Below, in pieces: positions 10,233 to 20,101 of a stretch of 64,000 nucleotides of DNA. The stretch is taken from contig NC_085920.1 in NCBI RefSeq assembly GCF_035222485.1, positions 4,216,001 through 4,280,000 of the forward strand, in the 5' to 3' direction. Under the pieces are notes generated by a model. The model was not told the origin of the DNA. It was given only the letters and a program-made list of their open reading frames with translations, and ran no database searches. This stretch comes from Podospora pseudoanserina (Eukaryota; Ascomycota; Sordariomycetes; Sordariales; Podosporaceae). The number at the start of each line of letters is the position of its first letter. Positions within the stretch are counted from its first letter, which is position 1. Position numbers and translations under genes: made by a program.

Positions 10233-11734
10233 ATGTCCTTGTCTCGCAGTCCATCTCCCGTACCTGGCGGCGGTTGGGCCAGCCCAGGTCTCAACATCGG
10301 CAGCGGTCGATCGAGTCCAACCAGAGGATACACAGGGGGGTCGAGCAGCGCAACGCCTGTCATGTGGGAATCATCAAGACTAAAAAAGGCTGGCGGGTCC
10401 GGGTACCCTTCCTTTGCGACGCAGAACTCGGGCTTCCTGTCAAAACACATGCGCAAGATATCGAGCAGCCTCCCCCGTTTCAACAGCTCCAGCAGCTCGC
10501 CCTATTCCGAGAAAGAGAAGCTTGGCCGTGGTAGATGGTCGGCTCAAAACGTACCGTTGCTGGGAAGATTACGGGCTCTCATGGGACGCATGGGCCGGAA
10601 GATGAAGATACGGCTACTCATTTTGCTTATGCTTTTATTTTGCATCATCGTATTTTACAATACTCGTAAGTGTACATCTAGGGACGGGTAGCTCGGACGA
10701 GCCGCGGTTAACAATACGCCCAGCTTTGGTATATCACTGGAGAAGAACGTCATGGCTTGGCGGCGGTCAAAAGTTTGTCATCATATTGGCTGCCAACGTT
10801 GGTGGCGGTGTCATGGAGTGGAAGGGAGCACGAGAATGGGCGATTGAGCGAGACTCGGTTAGGAACAAAAAGAAATACGTGGGCAGATGGGGATACGATC
10901 TGGAGATTGTCGACATGAGCACCAAGAAACGGTATGCCCACGAATGGCGCGAGAGTTGGGAGAAGGTGGATTTCATTCGCACAGCGCTCAGAAAGTACCC
11001 CAAGGCCGAATGGTATGTCTGGTTGCTGCTTCCTGTCCACTCGTCCGATGGTAGCTTACGCATATTCTAGGATCTGGTGGCTTGATCTGAACACCTTTAT
11101 CATGGAACCAAGCTATTCACTCCAGGACCACATCTTCGACAACCTTCACAAGCATGTCTACCGTGACATCAACGAATACAACCCGCTCAACATCACACAC
11201 CCGATGACGGACGAGTACCTCGACGCTGATTCGCGAAGCCCCGTGGGTGATGGCAACGTCAACTCGGTGAACTTGATCCTGCCCCAGGACTGCTCTGGAT
11301 TCAACCTTGGCTCCTTCTTTGTTCGCCGGAGCCCGTGGACTGACCGGTTGCTGGATGTCTGGTGGGATCCTGTGGCATACGAACAGAGGCACATGGAGTG
11401 GGAGCATAAGGAGCAGGATGCGCTGGAGCAGCTGTACACTACTCAGCCCTGGATCCGGAAGCACACTGGTTTCCTTCCGCAGCGCATGATCAACAGCTTC
11501 CCACCGGGGGCGTGCTCAGAGAACGGCAACGACACCCGGATCCACTACGATCAAAAGGACCGGGACTTTTTGGTCAACATGGCTGGTTGCGAATGGGGCC
11601 GCGACTGCTGGGGAGAAATGTACAATTACCGTGAGCTCAGCTACTGGCTCAACCGAAACCCCTGGGAGCTCTTCAAGGAGGAGTTTGTGGCTGTCATTTG
11701 GTTCAAACTCACGGGCCAAAAGGTCAAACTTTAA
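10233..11734 (+). CDS. MNN10: MNN10-type alpha-1,6-mannosyltransferase (GT34), Golgi
   Basis: Three exons: 10233-10665, 10724-11012 and 11071-11734, with 58 nt introns at 10666-10723 (phase 1) and 11013-11070 (phase 2); 461 aa. The layout is that of a type II Golgi glycosyltransferase: a Ser-rich cytosolic N-terminus, a membrane anchor at about residues 126-142, then the GT34 domain with FVIILAANVGGGVMEWKG, the YAHEWRESWEKVD block and WWLDLNTFIM at the DxD position. Known relatives (yeast Mnn10) belong to the M-Pol II complex and extend the alpha-1,6-mannan backbone of N-glycans with GDP-mannose. The second splice rebuilds the continuous block KAEW-IWWLDLN, which supports the model. The in-frame ATG at 10233 is the first of the conserved N-terminus. 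Confidence 0.92.
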
Positions 11735-14376
11735 GAAGGCTGGTTTGGAAGCCTTTCTACGAAGACACGATCACGATATTCAGGATCTACGAGCTTCCGT
11801 TTCTACATTTGTCCCTTGCCGAATTATTGACGAGCAAAGGGACGTTACATAATCTTTTGGCCAATAGAAGCAAGAGGGGTGTTTGTCCCTTCTCTGCGCT
11901 GTTTTTAGTATATTCACATCATCCTTGTTTTGCATAGCCGTCGCAACACTTGAAAGGAGATTACAGGCGCGCATCTCTTCTTCAATGTTACTTTTTTGTT
12001 TTCTCTCTTACGAGGGAGATGTTCGCATTTGAGCGGCTGTGGCAGGCAACAGTGTTTCGACCCATTTTTTTTCTCCCTGTGCAAGCTCATCTGTCCCACG
12101 CAGTGCCGTATTGCTTGTGACGGAGGAGGCCATTTGATTCTTTGGTGAGGAGAGGGGGCGGGCGGTATTTTCTGTCATGGCTTGACAATTAAAAGGCGGG
12201 CGGGCAAGGGAGAGTTGGAGGACAAAAGGGAGGGGGAGGTCTGGGTGGGTTGGGAGTACAGGGTTTTGGATAGGGTTGTACATAACATCACACACATACA
12301 CACAAGATATAGGGACTTTTTTACATGATGCATCATGTGTATCCATGGAGAGTATCTTTGCTACCTACTACCGGGCACGGGATATAACATACACGAGAGA
12401 CATGGTTGTTGTAACTTGGGGGCTTAAGCCTCAGAAACAGCAATGATTTTTCAAAGATGAGAGCTGGAATCTGCTGAGGGCCGACAGAAAGCTGACGATC
12501 GAACCCCGGGTTACTACTTTCATCTCAGGTCTAGCATGGTGGAGAGAGGGGTGGAACATCAGATCACGCAGGCTGTCAAAAAATCTTTGATGCTGTGTGA
12601 CGGGGCACGTTGTGTGTCTCTGATGATGATGATGATGATGATGATGGACGGGAGTGATGCATTGTTGAAGACATTACCGAGGTTCGGCGGTATTGCTTTA
12701 GGGTGATTGTACCTGACTTGTGGAACGTTGGATGTTATGAGTGTTGGAGTCTCGGCCGAGCCGGGGGAGGGGAGAAAAAGGGCAATATATTGTCTGAAAT
12801 GGATGGTTGATGAGATTTCGAATGCTGGCCAAACAATGAAGGAAGATAAAGAGCGAGGGAAACGTAACATGAAACTTTACAGACTTTGATTCGGAGAAAT
12901 AGCCAGAGATGGAATGTGATGAGAATAGGTAGAGAGGTAAAGGTATGGATGATATACGTGAGCTGAGGTTGAGGTTCTTGTGAGGCTGAAAGAGATGCAG
13001 ATGGTAGTGTGGGTGAGCATGATGGTTTGACCAGATGAGGAAGGCACACGGACCAAATGGTGTAAGTGGTTTCACTGGACTGCATCGACCACCAGTCTGA
13101 GTGGTGATTGGTTGAATTTCAAGCGCCAGACCTGGGACCACTCGATTGGCTTTGGCTTCTTCAACCTGGCGCAAAGAGAGCAAACTCTTGGAAAACAGAC
13201 CAAACCCAGTGAGAGGTTTTGCTTTGGATGGTAATTTTCCACATGACTGGTTCCTGGCTTTTGGAGCTGCGATCTTCCAAGACTTTTGCCGATGGAGTCT
13301 TGACCGTCTCTCTGCCTCCCATCTGATACTTTGTGTATACTATCGGGGGAAAGCAACGTTTCGTTGCTCACAGGTACTGCCACCTATTACCCGCGCTCTC
13401 CGATTCAAGGGGTTCATGGAAGTGTGTGGTGGGGAAAGGGAAAGAACCAAGCACTGGTTTTGTCTCGCCTGGATATGTTCTATTCTGAGCGGCTGGTGAG
13501 AAGGGCAAGCTCTGACAACCGCGCGTCGCGGTGTATGGCAGGTCCGGTTGCATGGACCCCCTTGTTGCTGGTAGTTTACGTTTTTGGAAAACCTTACAGT
13601 TTGAGGTTCCCCCTCAGCTTGGCAAGCAACCCTCTTTCTTTTCTTGACTGACTGACTGGGTAGAGACACTCTTGATATTAGGTGTTGAGTCTGCAATTTG
13701 GCGTCTCCGGGGGGAAGGATTCCCTGTCTGTTGGGCTCAGGCAGGACTGCCAAGTGGCCGAGATGGAGGAGAGCTGTCCAGTGTTTTGGGCGTGAGTGGC
13801 ACTTTGGCCTTGTCAGGGCTGGATGGGGGGGAGGATAGATCGCGGGCTTCTTGAGAGACCCGAATGAGCGAGTTGGTGTGTACACGCAGAAGTCTGCATT
13901 GGTGTCGAGGGGGTATTTGACCAGACTGTATCTCCTGCTTTTGGGGCGACCTTCTTTTTGGGCCACGCTAGAATTCATCCGGTCTTTACTCGACTTGCAG
14001 ACGCAGTTTGCTACGTTTTCTTGTTTTCACTTTTTGGGGTGCCATTCATTGTAGTGACGGTCCAGCTGGTTATCGTTGGTTCTCCTATTGTCTGTTGTGG
14101 TTGCTCTACACAAAGGGGCCCACGTCTTCAGGACGACAATAACCATTGTTTGTTGAGAATACATTATCCTTATCAGTTGCCCTTCACTTATACCACCCTC
14201 GAAGACCACTGTCATTTCGAATATTTATGTTCAACATCTACAACTCAAGGCAATCTCAGCGCTCTCTTAGCAACACACAACAAGCCCCAGAAGCAGGCCT
14301 TCTTCAGCAAATAGTTTCACACAACGAATAGATCAGCACACCATACCCCTGGAAAAGACGTCACGACAGTACTGAA
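11735..14376. other. Intergenic region of about 2.6 kb
   Basis: 3' flank of the mannosyltransferase gene and promoter of the GH16 gene. It contains a (TGA)n microsatellite at 12621-12646. Open frames here (the longest about 210 codons on the minus strand near 13340-13978) are compositionally unlike proteins. I see no gene. Confidence 0.4.
12621..12646. repeat. (TGA)n microsatellite
   Basis: Nearly nine perfect TGA units in non-coding sequence. Confidence 0.95.
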
Positions 14377-15456
14377 ATGGTCAAACCAACAGCTTTCTCA
14401 CGAGGAGCCCTCCTGGCCTCTCTGGCCCAAGCCACGACAGCAGCATCTACCTCGAGATATACACTCACGCAGGTCTTCAACGCCACCAACTTCTTCTCCG
14501 AATTCACCTTCTTCGACCAGCCCGACCCGACCCACGGGTTCGTAGAGTACGTGGACGCACCCACCGCCAACCGCCTCTCCCTTGCCGGCTACAGCCAAAA
14601 TGGTGTCTACCTTGGTGTTGATCACACCAACACCACCACAACCGGCCGCAAGTCTACCCGTGTCACCTCTAACCAGGCCTTCACCAAGGGTCTGTTCATC
14701 GCCGACATAGCCCACATGCCCGCCTCGGCATCATCGTCTTGCGGACTCTGGCCGGCCTACTGGATGTTCGGTCCTGACTGGCCCACCTCTGGCGAGATTG
14801 ATATCCTGGAAGGCGTCAACACCCAAAAGTCGAATTCGATAACATTGCATACGGCCAAAGGGTGTGAGATGGCCAACACTGGCTCGCTGGGGAGCACCAA
14901 ATTGGCAAATGGCAATTGCGAGGGTAATACTGGGTGCGGCCAGACGACATCAGCTACCAATAACTATGGTGCTGGGTTCAACGACATTGGCGGCGGTATT
15001 TATGCCTTGGAGTGGACCGATGACCACATTGCTGTGTGGTTCTTCCCGAGGAACTCCAACACTTGCAAGTCCTTGGCCGCCGCATCTCCTTCGTCAGTGC
15101 CGAATACCAGCAACTTTGGGACGCCTCTCGCAAAGTTCGTCGGGAATGGATCAGGGAATTGCTCTATTCCTAACCACTTCAAGGACCACAACATTGTCTT
15201 TGACACGACGTTTTGCGGTGATTGGGCTGGACAGGTCTGGGGACAGGATGATACCTGCAAGAGTCTTGCTGACACGTGCGAGGACTGGGTCGGGCAGAAT
15301 CCAGAGGGGTTTCAGGAGGCGTACTGGTTGGTGAATGATATCAAGGTTTATCAGCAGGTTGATCAGGGGCCGGCTGCTGGGCAGACGGATGGGGGGTTTG
15401 GGGTTCAGAGGAAGCCGGATGAGGAGAGGAGGAGGGCGAGGAGTTTTGAGGCTTGA
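14377..15456 (+). CDS. Secreted GH16 endo-1,3(4)-beta-glucanase
   Basis: Intronless, 359 aa. The N-terminus (MVKPTAFSRGALLASLAQATTAAS) has a basic start, a hydrophobic core and small residues, as in a secretion signal. The GH16 catalytic motif is clear: GEIDILEG with Glu140 as nucleophile, Asp142 and Glu145 as acid/base, preceded by the substrate-cleft stretch LWPAYWMFG. Several cysteines in the C-terminal half probably form disulfides. Such enzymes cleave beta-1,3 or mixed beta-1,3/1,4-glucans in the wall or outside the cell. There is no GPI-type C-terminus and the last 20 residues are Arg/Glu-rich. Codons shift from C-ending to G/T-rich in the last 150 nt, as in several neighbours. Confidence 0.92.
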   Translation: MVKPTAFSRGALLASLAQATTAASTSRYTLTQVFNATNFFSEFTFFDQPDPTHGFVEYVDAPTANRLSLAGYSQNGVYLGVDHTNTTTTGRKSTRVTSNQAFTKGLFIADIAHMPASASSSCGLWPAYWMFGPDWPTSGEIDILEGVNTQKSNSITLHTAKGCEMANTGSLGSTKLANGNCEGNTGCGQTTSATNNYGAGFNDIGGGIYALEWTDDHIAVWFFPRNSNTCKSLAAASPSSVPNTSNFGTPLAKFVGNGSGNCSIPNHFKDHNIVFDTTFCGDWAGQVWGQDDTCKSLADTCEDWVGQNPEGFQEAYWLVNDIKVYQQVDQGPAAGQTDGGFGVQRKPDEERRRARSFEA

Positions 15457-15996
15457 TTTTCTTTCTTTCAGCCGGGATGGACAGGACTTTGGGGATGGGT
15501 TGGTTTTGCATTAGAGATGGATATAGGTTGGGTGAAATAAAAGGCTATATAGATGGGTATCTGATCTGATGGGGGCTGGATATATGGGTGTATTGTGTCA
15601 TTTTTTCCGTGTTCTTGACCATGCATTTTTGTTAAAGTTTATGAGAACATCCTACTTATTATTCGTTTGTCAATAGTTGCCACTTTTTCTCGATGTATTT
15701 TTTGGCTGACCCGTGGTAAGGTGTATAAGTGAGATACGGGCGAGAACGGTCCGCCGTCAGCTGGCAGGGGGTGTCAGACAGCCAAAATCTTGACCTATTC
15801 ATCTTGTGCACTTTGATGGTTTCACTCATTGGCACTTCAATGACACTTATATCACAAATATTCGAAAGGTGGGTATACCTCAAATATTAATCAGTTCAAG
15901 AAGCTGATAACAATTTTCAGACAGCATAAACGGCTTTTCCCGTCATTTCATTTTCAGACCAACAAGTAAAAACCAAACCATGAGATTAAAGCCAAC
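15457..15996. other. Intergenic spacer between the GH16 and QRI7 genes
   Basis: AT-richer than the flanking genes. It holds the 3' end of the glucanase gene and the promoter of the QRI7 gene. No further gene is visible. Confidence 0.4.
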
Positions 15997-17550
15997 ATGA
16001 AATTCTCAACCACCCTGTCCAATGGGCCACCAAAATATACACTGAGAACAAGGCAGCCATTATCATTCAACAGACACTGTCGATACTTGAGTAGCCGCAC
16101 TCACCACAAATCTCTCCTCACTATTGCCATAGAGACATCATGCGATGACACCTGTGTCGCTATCCTCGAAAAAGCAGGCCCAGCAGCACGCTTACAGTTC
16201 AACAAGAGAATACCATCAAACCATGTTGAATTCAAGGGCATACATCCTACAATAGCCTCCAAATCGCACGAGATTCAGTTGGCTAAGCTGGTCAACGAAG
16301 CTGTACAGTCACTACCAGAGCACACCAACCACTCCCCAGAGGTCAAAACCATTTCTATCCGCGACCCACAAACAGGCAAATCCACCCCCCGACGACTTCC
16401 TGACTTTGTCTCCGTGACAAGAGGCCCAGGCTTCCCACGATGTCTAGACGTCGGCCTCGGAGTAGCCAAAGGCCTCTCTGTCGCCTGGCAGGTCCCCTTC
16501 CTAGGAGTTCATCACATGCAAGGCCACGCCCTCACCCCCCGCCTCGACCACGCCCTACAACAACCCTTCCCCCCTTCCTCCTCAACCCCCTCATCAAAAC
16601 TCTCCCCTAAATTTCCCTTCCTAACCCTCCTCGCCTCAGGAGGCCACACCCAGCTCCTCCTCTCCACCACCCTAACAACCCACACCATCCTCGCAACAGT
16701 AACCAACATCTCCCTAGGCGACATGCTCGACAAAGCCGCGAGGGAAATCCTCCCCCCCTCCCTCCTCAGCTCCCTCCCAAACATAGCCTACGCCGCCGCC
16801 CTGGAACAGTTCGCCTTCCCCTCTCCCTCCTACAAGTACACCCCCCCTCCAAACCGGCACTCCGAAACCCTCCCCTCCCCCCTCCCCTCCCCACCATTTG
16901 AGCCCGGGTGGTCCCTCACCCCCCCTCTCCCCCTAAGCAAAGAAATGACCTTCAACTTCTCCGGCTTCGGCGGCCAAGTCCAGGAACTAGCCCAGTTCTA
17001 CCCCCACACCAAACTCGACCGCGTCAGAGCCGAGGAATCCAACCAAATACTCTCCCCCCCATCCCTCACAACCGAACAGCGCCGGATTTTAGCAAGAGAA
17101 ACAATGAGGCTGGCATTCGAGCACCTCGCTTCAAGGGTCGTTTTTGCGCTGAGGGAACTCCAGCCTGTGAGCGAGGCCGACAAGAGGCATGGTACCGGGA
17201 GGAATGATCTGAAAAGATTGAAGGGGCTGTTGAGGGGAGGACAAAAGATCGAGACGTTGGTGCTGTCGGGGGGCGTGGCGTCGAATAAATTTCTGAGACA
17301 CGTCCTGAGGAGTGTCCTCGATCAGAGGGGGTGGCCTGATATAAAGCTGGCTGCTCCGCCTGTGAGTCTTTGTAGCGACAACGCGGCCATGATTGCATGG
17401 GCGGGGATGGAGATGTTCGAGACGGAGGGGGTGGAGACTGATTTGGGAGTGAGGTCAATTCAACGCTGGTCGTTGGATGAGAGTCTTGGAGAGGAGGGGA
17501 CGAGGGGGGTGATGGGGGTTGACGGGTGGCTCAAGAGGCAGAAGATGTAA
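15997..17550 (+). CDS. QRI7: Mitochondrial tRNA N6-threonylcarbamoyladenosine synthase (Qri7/OSGEPL1 type)
   Basis: Intronless, 517 aa. This TsaD/Kae1-family enzyme transfers threonylcarbamoyl from TC-AMP to A37 of ANN-decoding tRNAs; the Qri7 branch works in mitochondria. Visible marks are AIETSCDDTC (about residue 45), the metal-binding pair in HHMQGH (His173 and His177), LLASGGHTQLLL, and the C-terminal LSGGVASN and CSDNAAMIAWAG blocks. The N-terminus (many Arg, no acids, CRYLSS) fits a mitochondrial presequence. Yeast Qri7 is about 400 aa; the extra length is mainly Pro/Ser-rich insertions at about residues 185-205 and 270-310. The coding strand is strikingly C-rich up to about 17060 and G-rich after about 17190. 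Confidence 0.95.
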   Translation: MKFSTTLSNGPPKYTLRTRQPLSFNRHCRYLSSRTHHKSLLTIAIETSCDDTCVAILEKAGPAARLQFNKRIPSNHVEFKGIHPTIASKSHEIQLAKLVNEAVQSLPEHTNHSPEVKTISIRDPQTGKSTPRRLPDFVSVTRGPGFPRCLDVGLGVAKGLSVAWQVPFLGVHHMQGHALTPRLDHALQQPFPPSSSTPSSKLSPKFPFLTLLASGGHTQLLLSTTLTTHTILATVTNISLGDMLDKAAREILPPSLLSSLPNIAYAAALEQFAFPSPSYKYTPPPNRHSETLPSPLPSPPFEPGWSLTPPLPLSKEMTFNFSGFGGQVQELAQFYPHTKLDRVRAEESNQILSPPSLTTEQRRILARETMRLAFEHLASRVVFALRELQPVSEADKRHGTGRNDLKRLKGLLRGGQKIETLVLSGGVASNKFLRHVLRSVLDQRGWPDIKLAAPPVSLCSDNAAMIAWAGMEMFETEGVETDLGVRSIQRWSLDESLGEEGTRGVMGVDGWLKRQKM

Positions 17551-17769
17551 GATAGGTGCACATTAGCGTTCCAAATCTATGAGATATAAGCTTGAGGAGC
17601 TAAAAAGCAATCAGGGTGGTGGTAAAGAGTGCCGTGGTTATCATACACACGCATCCTCTTTATTTAACGTCTTGATTGCTGCTTTAATTCATCGTTTCAT
17701 GCATTACCAACGCCCCTAATTTACCCCATTTCTTGTGCAAGTAAAAACCAGAACGCTCCTCCCTACCCT

Positions 17770-18701
17770 CTAAACCTCCTCCGAGAAATCACTCGTAACA
17801 TTGCTAAACTCGCCCTTCTCCAGCTTCGTCTTCCAAAACACCGGGTTCGTGTCCGTAAACCCGTGCTTCTCCCACCCGCTCTCCTTGACATGATATAAGT
17901 TGATAAACCCACCCGAGTACGCATCCCTGTGCGTGGCAGCCAAGATACTCCTGCTCCCCAGCTCCAGCGCCTCCTCCACCGTCAAGTCGTACCTGTACTC
18001 GGCATCCAGCACGCCATACGCAAACGTCTGGCCGGACCCGACGCAAAACAGGTTCCCCGCCAGCCTCGTGCCGTCGCTGTCAATGTAGTACAGCGCCGGC
18101 CCTTCCTCCTTGGTGACGCCGGCGCACATGGTGCCCATCGACAGGCCCTTGCCCTTGTACTGGTACACCAGGTTGGCGAGGATCTTGCTCGCGGCCGCGA
18201 CAGAGATTCTCCTCTTGTGGCGGAGCTCGTGGAGGCGGCACTGCATACCGAGCCAGGCGAGCCAGTACTGGCAGTCGGCGGCGCCGCCGGCCATGGTGCC
18301 GAGGAGGTCGGAATTGATCTCGATGACCTTTTTGACCGTCTGGGAGGCGATCCAGTTGCCGGCCGTGGCGCGGGAATCGGTCGCGACGATGATGCCACCC
18401 TGGAAGCGGAAGGCGAGCGTGGTGGTGCCGTGGGCGATCTTGATGGGGCAGTGGGGGTTGGAGCGGTCGTCGGTTGCTGCGCGGAGCCAGGCCGAGGGCT
18501 GGAGTAACGATGGGTGATTAGTGTGATGTTTGGGTGTGGTACAGAGAGAGAATAAAGACATACCTGAGCTACGGGCGGCATGGCAAACTTCAGCGAAAGG
18601 TTGGGAATAGACCCGGCGGCGAACTCCTCCTGCTCCTGCTCTGTGAACAGCTCATTCTGGGTGTAGGTCGGGCGACTGTACCGCGCAACGAGGGTGTCCA
18701 T
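17770..18701 (-). CDS. PRE2: 20S proteasome subunit beta5 (Pre2/PSMB5), chymotrypsin-like
   Basis: Exon 1 18701-18564 (46 codons), intron 18563-18499 (65 nt, phase 0), exon 2 18498-17770; 288 aa. The protein is made as a precursor: Gly70-Thr71 is the autocleavage point (IAHG then TTTLAF), leaving Thr1 as the nucleophile. In mature numbering Asp17, Lys33 and Met45 are all in place, and Met45 is typical of the chymotrypsin-like subunit. The length suits beta5 with a propeptide. The start ATG at 18701 gives an N-terminus continuous with the family. A TGGCAAA core at 18948-18954, about 250 bp upstream, resembles the proteasome control element read by Rpn4-type factors; this is suggestive only. 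Confidence 0.95.
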
Positions 18702-20101
18702 CTTTGCGTTCTGTGTTTTCTGTGTCGATCGAAGCCGTAAATTCTGTCGATTTGTTGTCGTCGATGAAGGTGGGGTTGGTTTTGGAGTTGAGGGAACTGT
18801 TCAAGGGTACTGGAAGTTGGCTGGCTTGGTTGTTCAGGTCGGAGCTCAAGGCAGCTCCTGTTGCAACGCGTTCAGCCCACACCACACAGCCTTGGAGGTC
18901 TGAGCTCCCCCTCCGCAGTTGAACCCCCCCCCAACCACCCACTCGCTTGGCAAATGGATTCAACGCCTTCCCCAGGTTTTCGAGAAGTCCTTATCCTGGT
19001 TGGACTTTAGCACATGCCATGTCCCAGGTAGAGAGAGCACCTCATTTGATTCTGGCGATACTACAAATTTAATTGTCTTTATTATTATTATTACCATTAG
19101 GATAGTCTATTAAGTAGACTCGTGCTAAGCCAACCAACGCTCCTTTTTGCACGCTCAACCCCAACCCTAACAGACCATTCATGATACCTGGTAGAACTAT
19201 ACACAACGTCAACTCAGACTCGCTCAGCACGCTATCAACCCCAAAACCCGATATCGCAAAGACAGCAACGAAGCACACAGTCATCAAGGCACCAAAGACA
19301 CATTGAACGCAGTCGGAGAAGCGCACAAAACACAAACACCCCACGCTAGAGCAACCATAACATCATAAAAATCAGGAGACTCGATTAGGTGCCTCCAAAA
19401 TATTGTGTGGTCACCCATGTTCCTTTTGTCTTCCCTATACTCCCGCGATGGCGGATGACCCAACTCCCAAGACCGCCCAAATTAGATATATAGTGCCTTA
19501 TTGGAGGGTGCGAGGCTTCCCAAACTCCCACCAGTCGGTGACCCAGTGTCCGCACCTCACACACCAACCAACCCAAATGCACATCGTGAGCCCATTGCTG
19601 AGTAGGTCCGTCTAGCACAAGCTTTTTTTTCCCCTCCCTATTCCAGTTTGCCCAGCCAGATTGAGCAACCGGCATCAGTGAGGTCTGATTGCCTCCCTGA
19701 TAAATAAAAACAAAAAAAAAACAAAATGGTCTCGAAACACCCCAGCCAATGCATATTTCGTTGTCGTGATTAACCCCTTGAAGCCAAAAATTTTAATAAC
19801 CCTTCCCCCATGCGAATACAAAATGGCTTTGCCGTTTTTTTGCGGGATATTGATGACGATGAAGAAGATAATGTGGGAGTGGTCCGTTTGTGTGTGCGTG
19901 TGTCGCAGCGTGACCATTTTGTGAATCGTCATCCGAAAACCAAAAACAGGGCAAAATGGCCCAACGCACCGCAAAGTATGTCTTTATCGTACATCTTCAA
20001 AACTTTTTCGGACTGGGGCGAAATCGATGGGTATTAAGCGCAACCTCCTTCTGGAAAACACAGGATTGGTTAATAAGAAAAGTCTCGCCACAAAAAGAGT
20101 A
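18702..20101. other. Intergenic region of about 1.4 kb with a telomere-like 9-mer
   Basis: It contains the promoter of the beta5 gene on its left and the 3' flank of the REG1-type gene on its right. AACCCTAAC occurs at 19163-19171. A minus-strand frame at 19069-19344 encodes two hydrophobic stretches but has no family match I can name. Nothing else is supported. Confidence 0.35.

Noticed and set aside
12490-12515. Possible tRNA B-box-like GGGTTCGATCG on the minus strand
   Set aside because: It lacks the CC closing the T-loop and I could not fold acceptor, D and anticodon arms around it.
13340-13978. Minus-strand 212-codon frame before the GH16 gene
   Set aside because: Composition is Arg/Pro/Ser-rich without structure; no start context or family match.
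17929-18507. Plus-strand 192-codon frame opposite the proteasome beta5 gene
   Set aside because: Shadow of a highly conserved sense gene.
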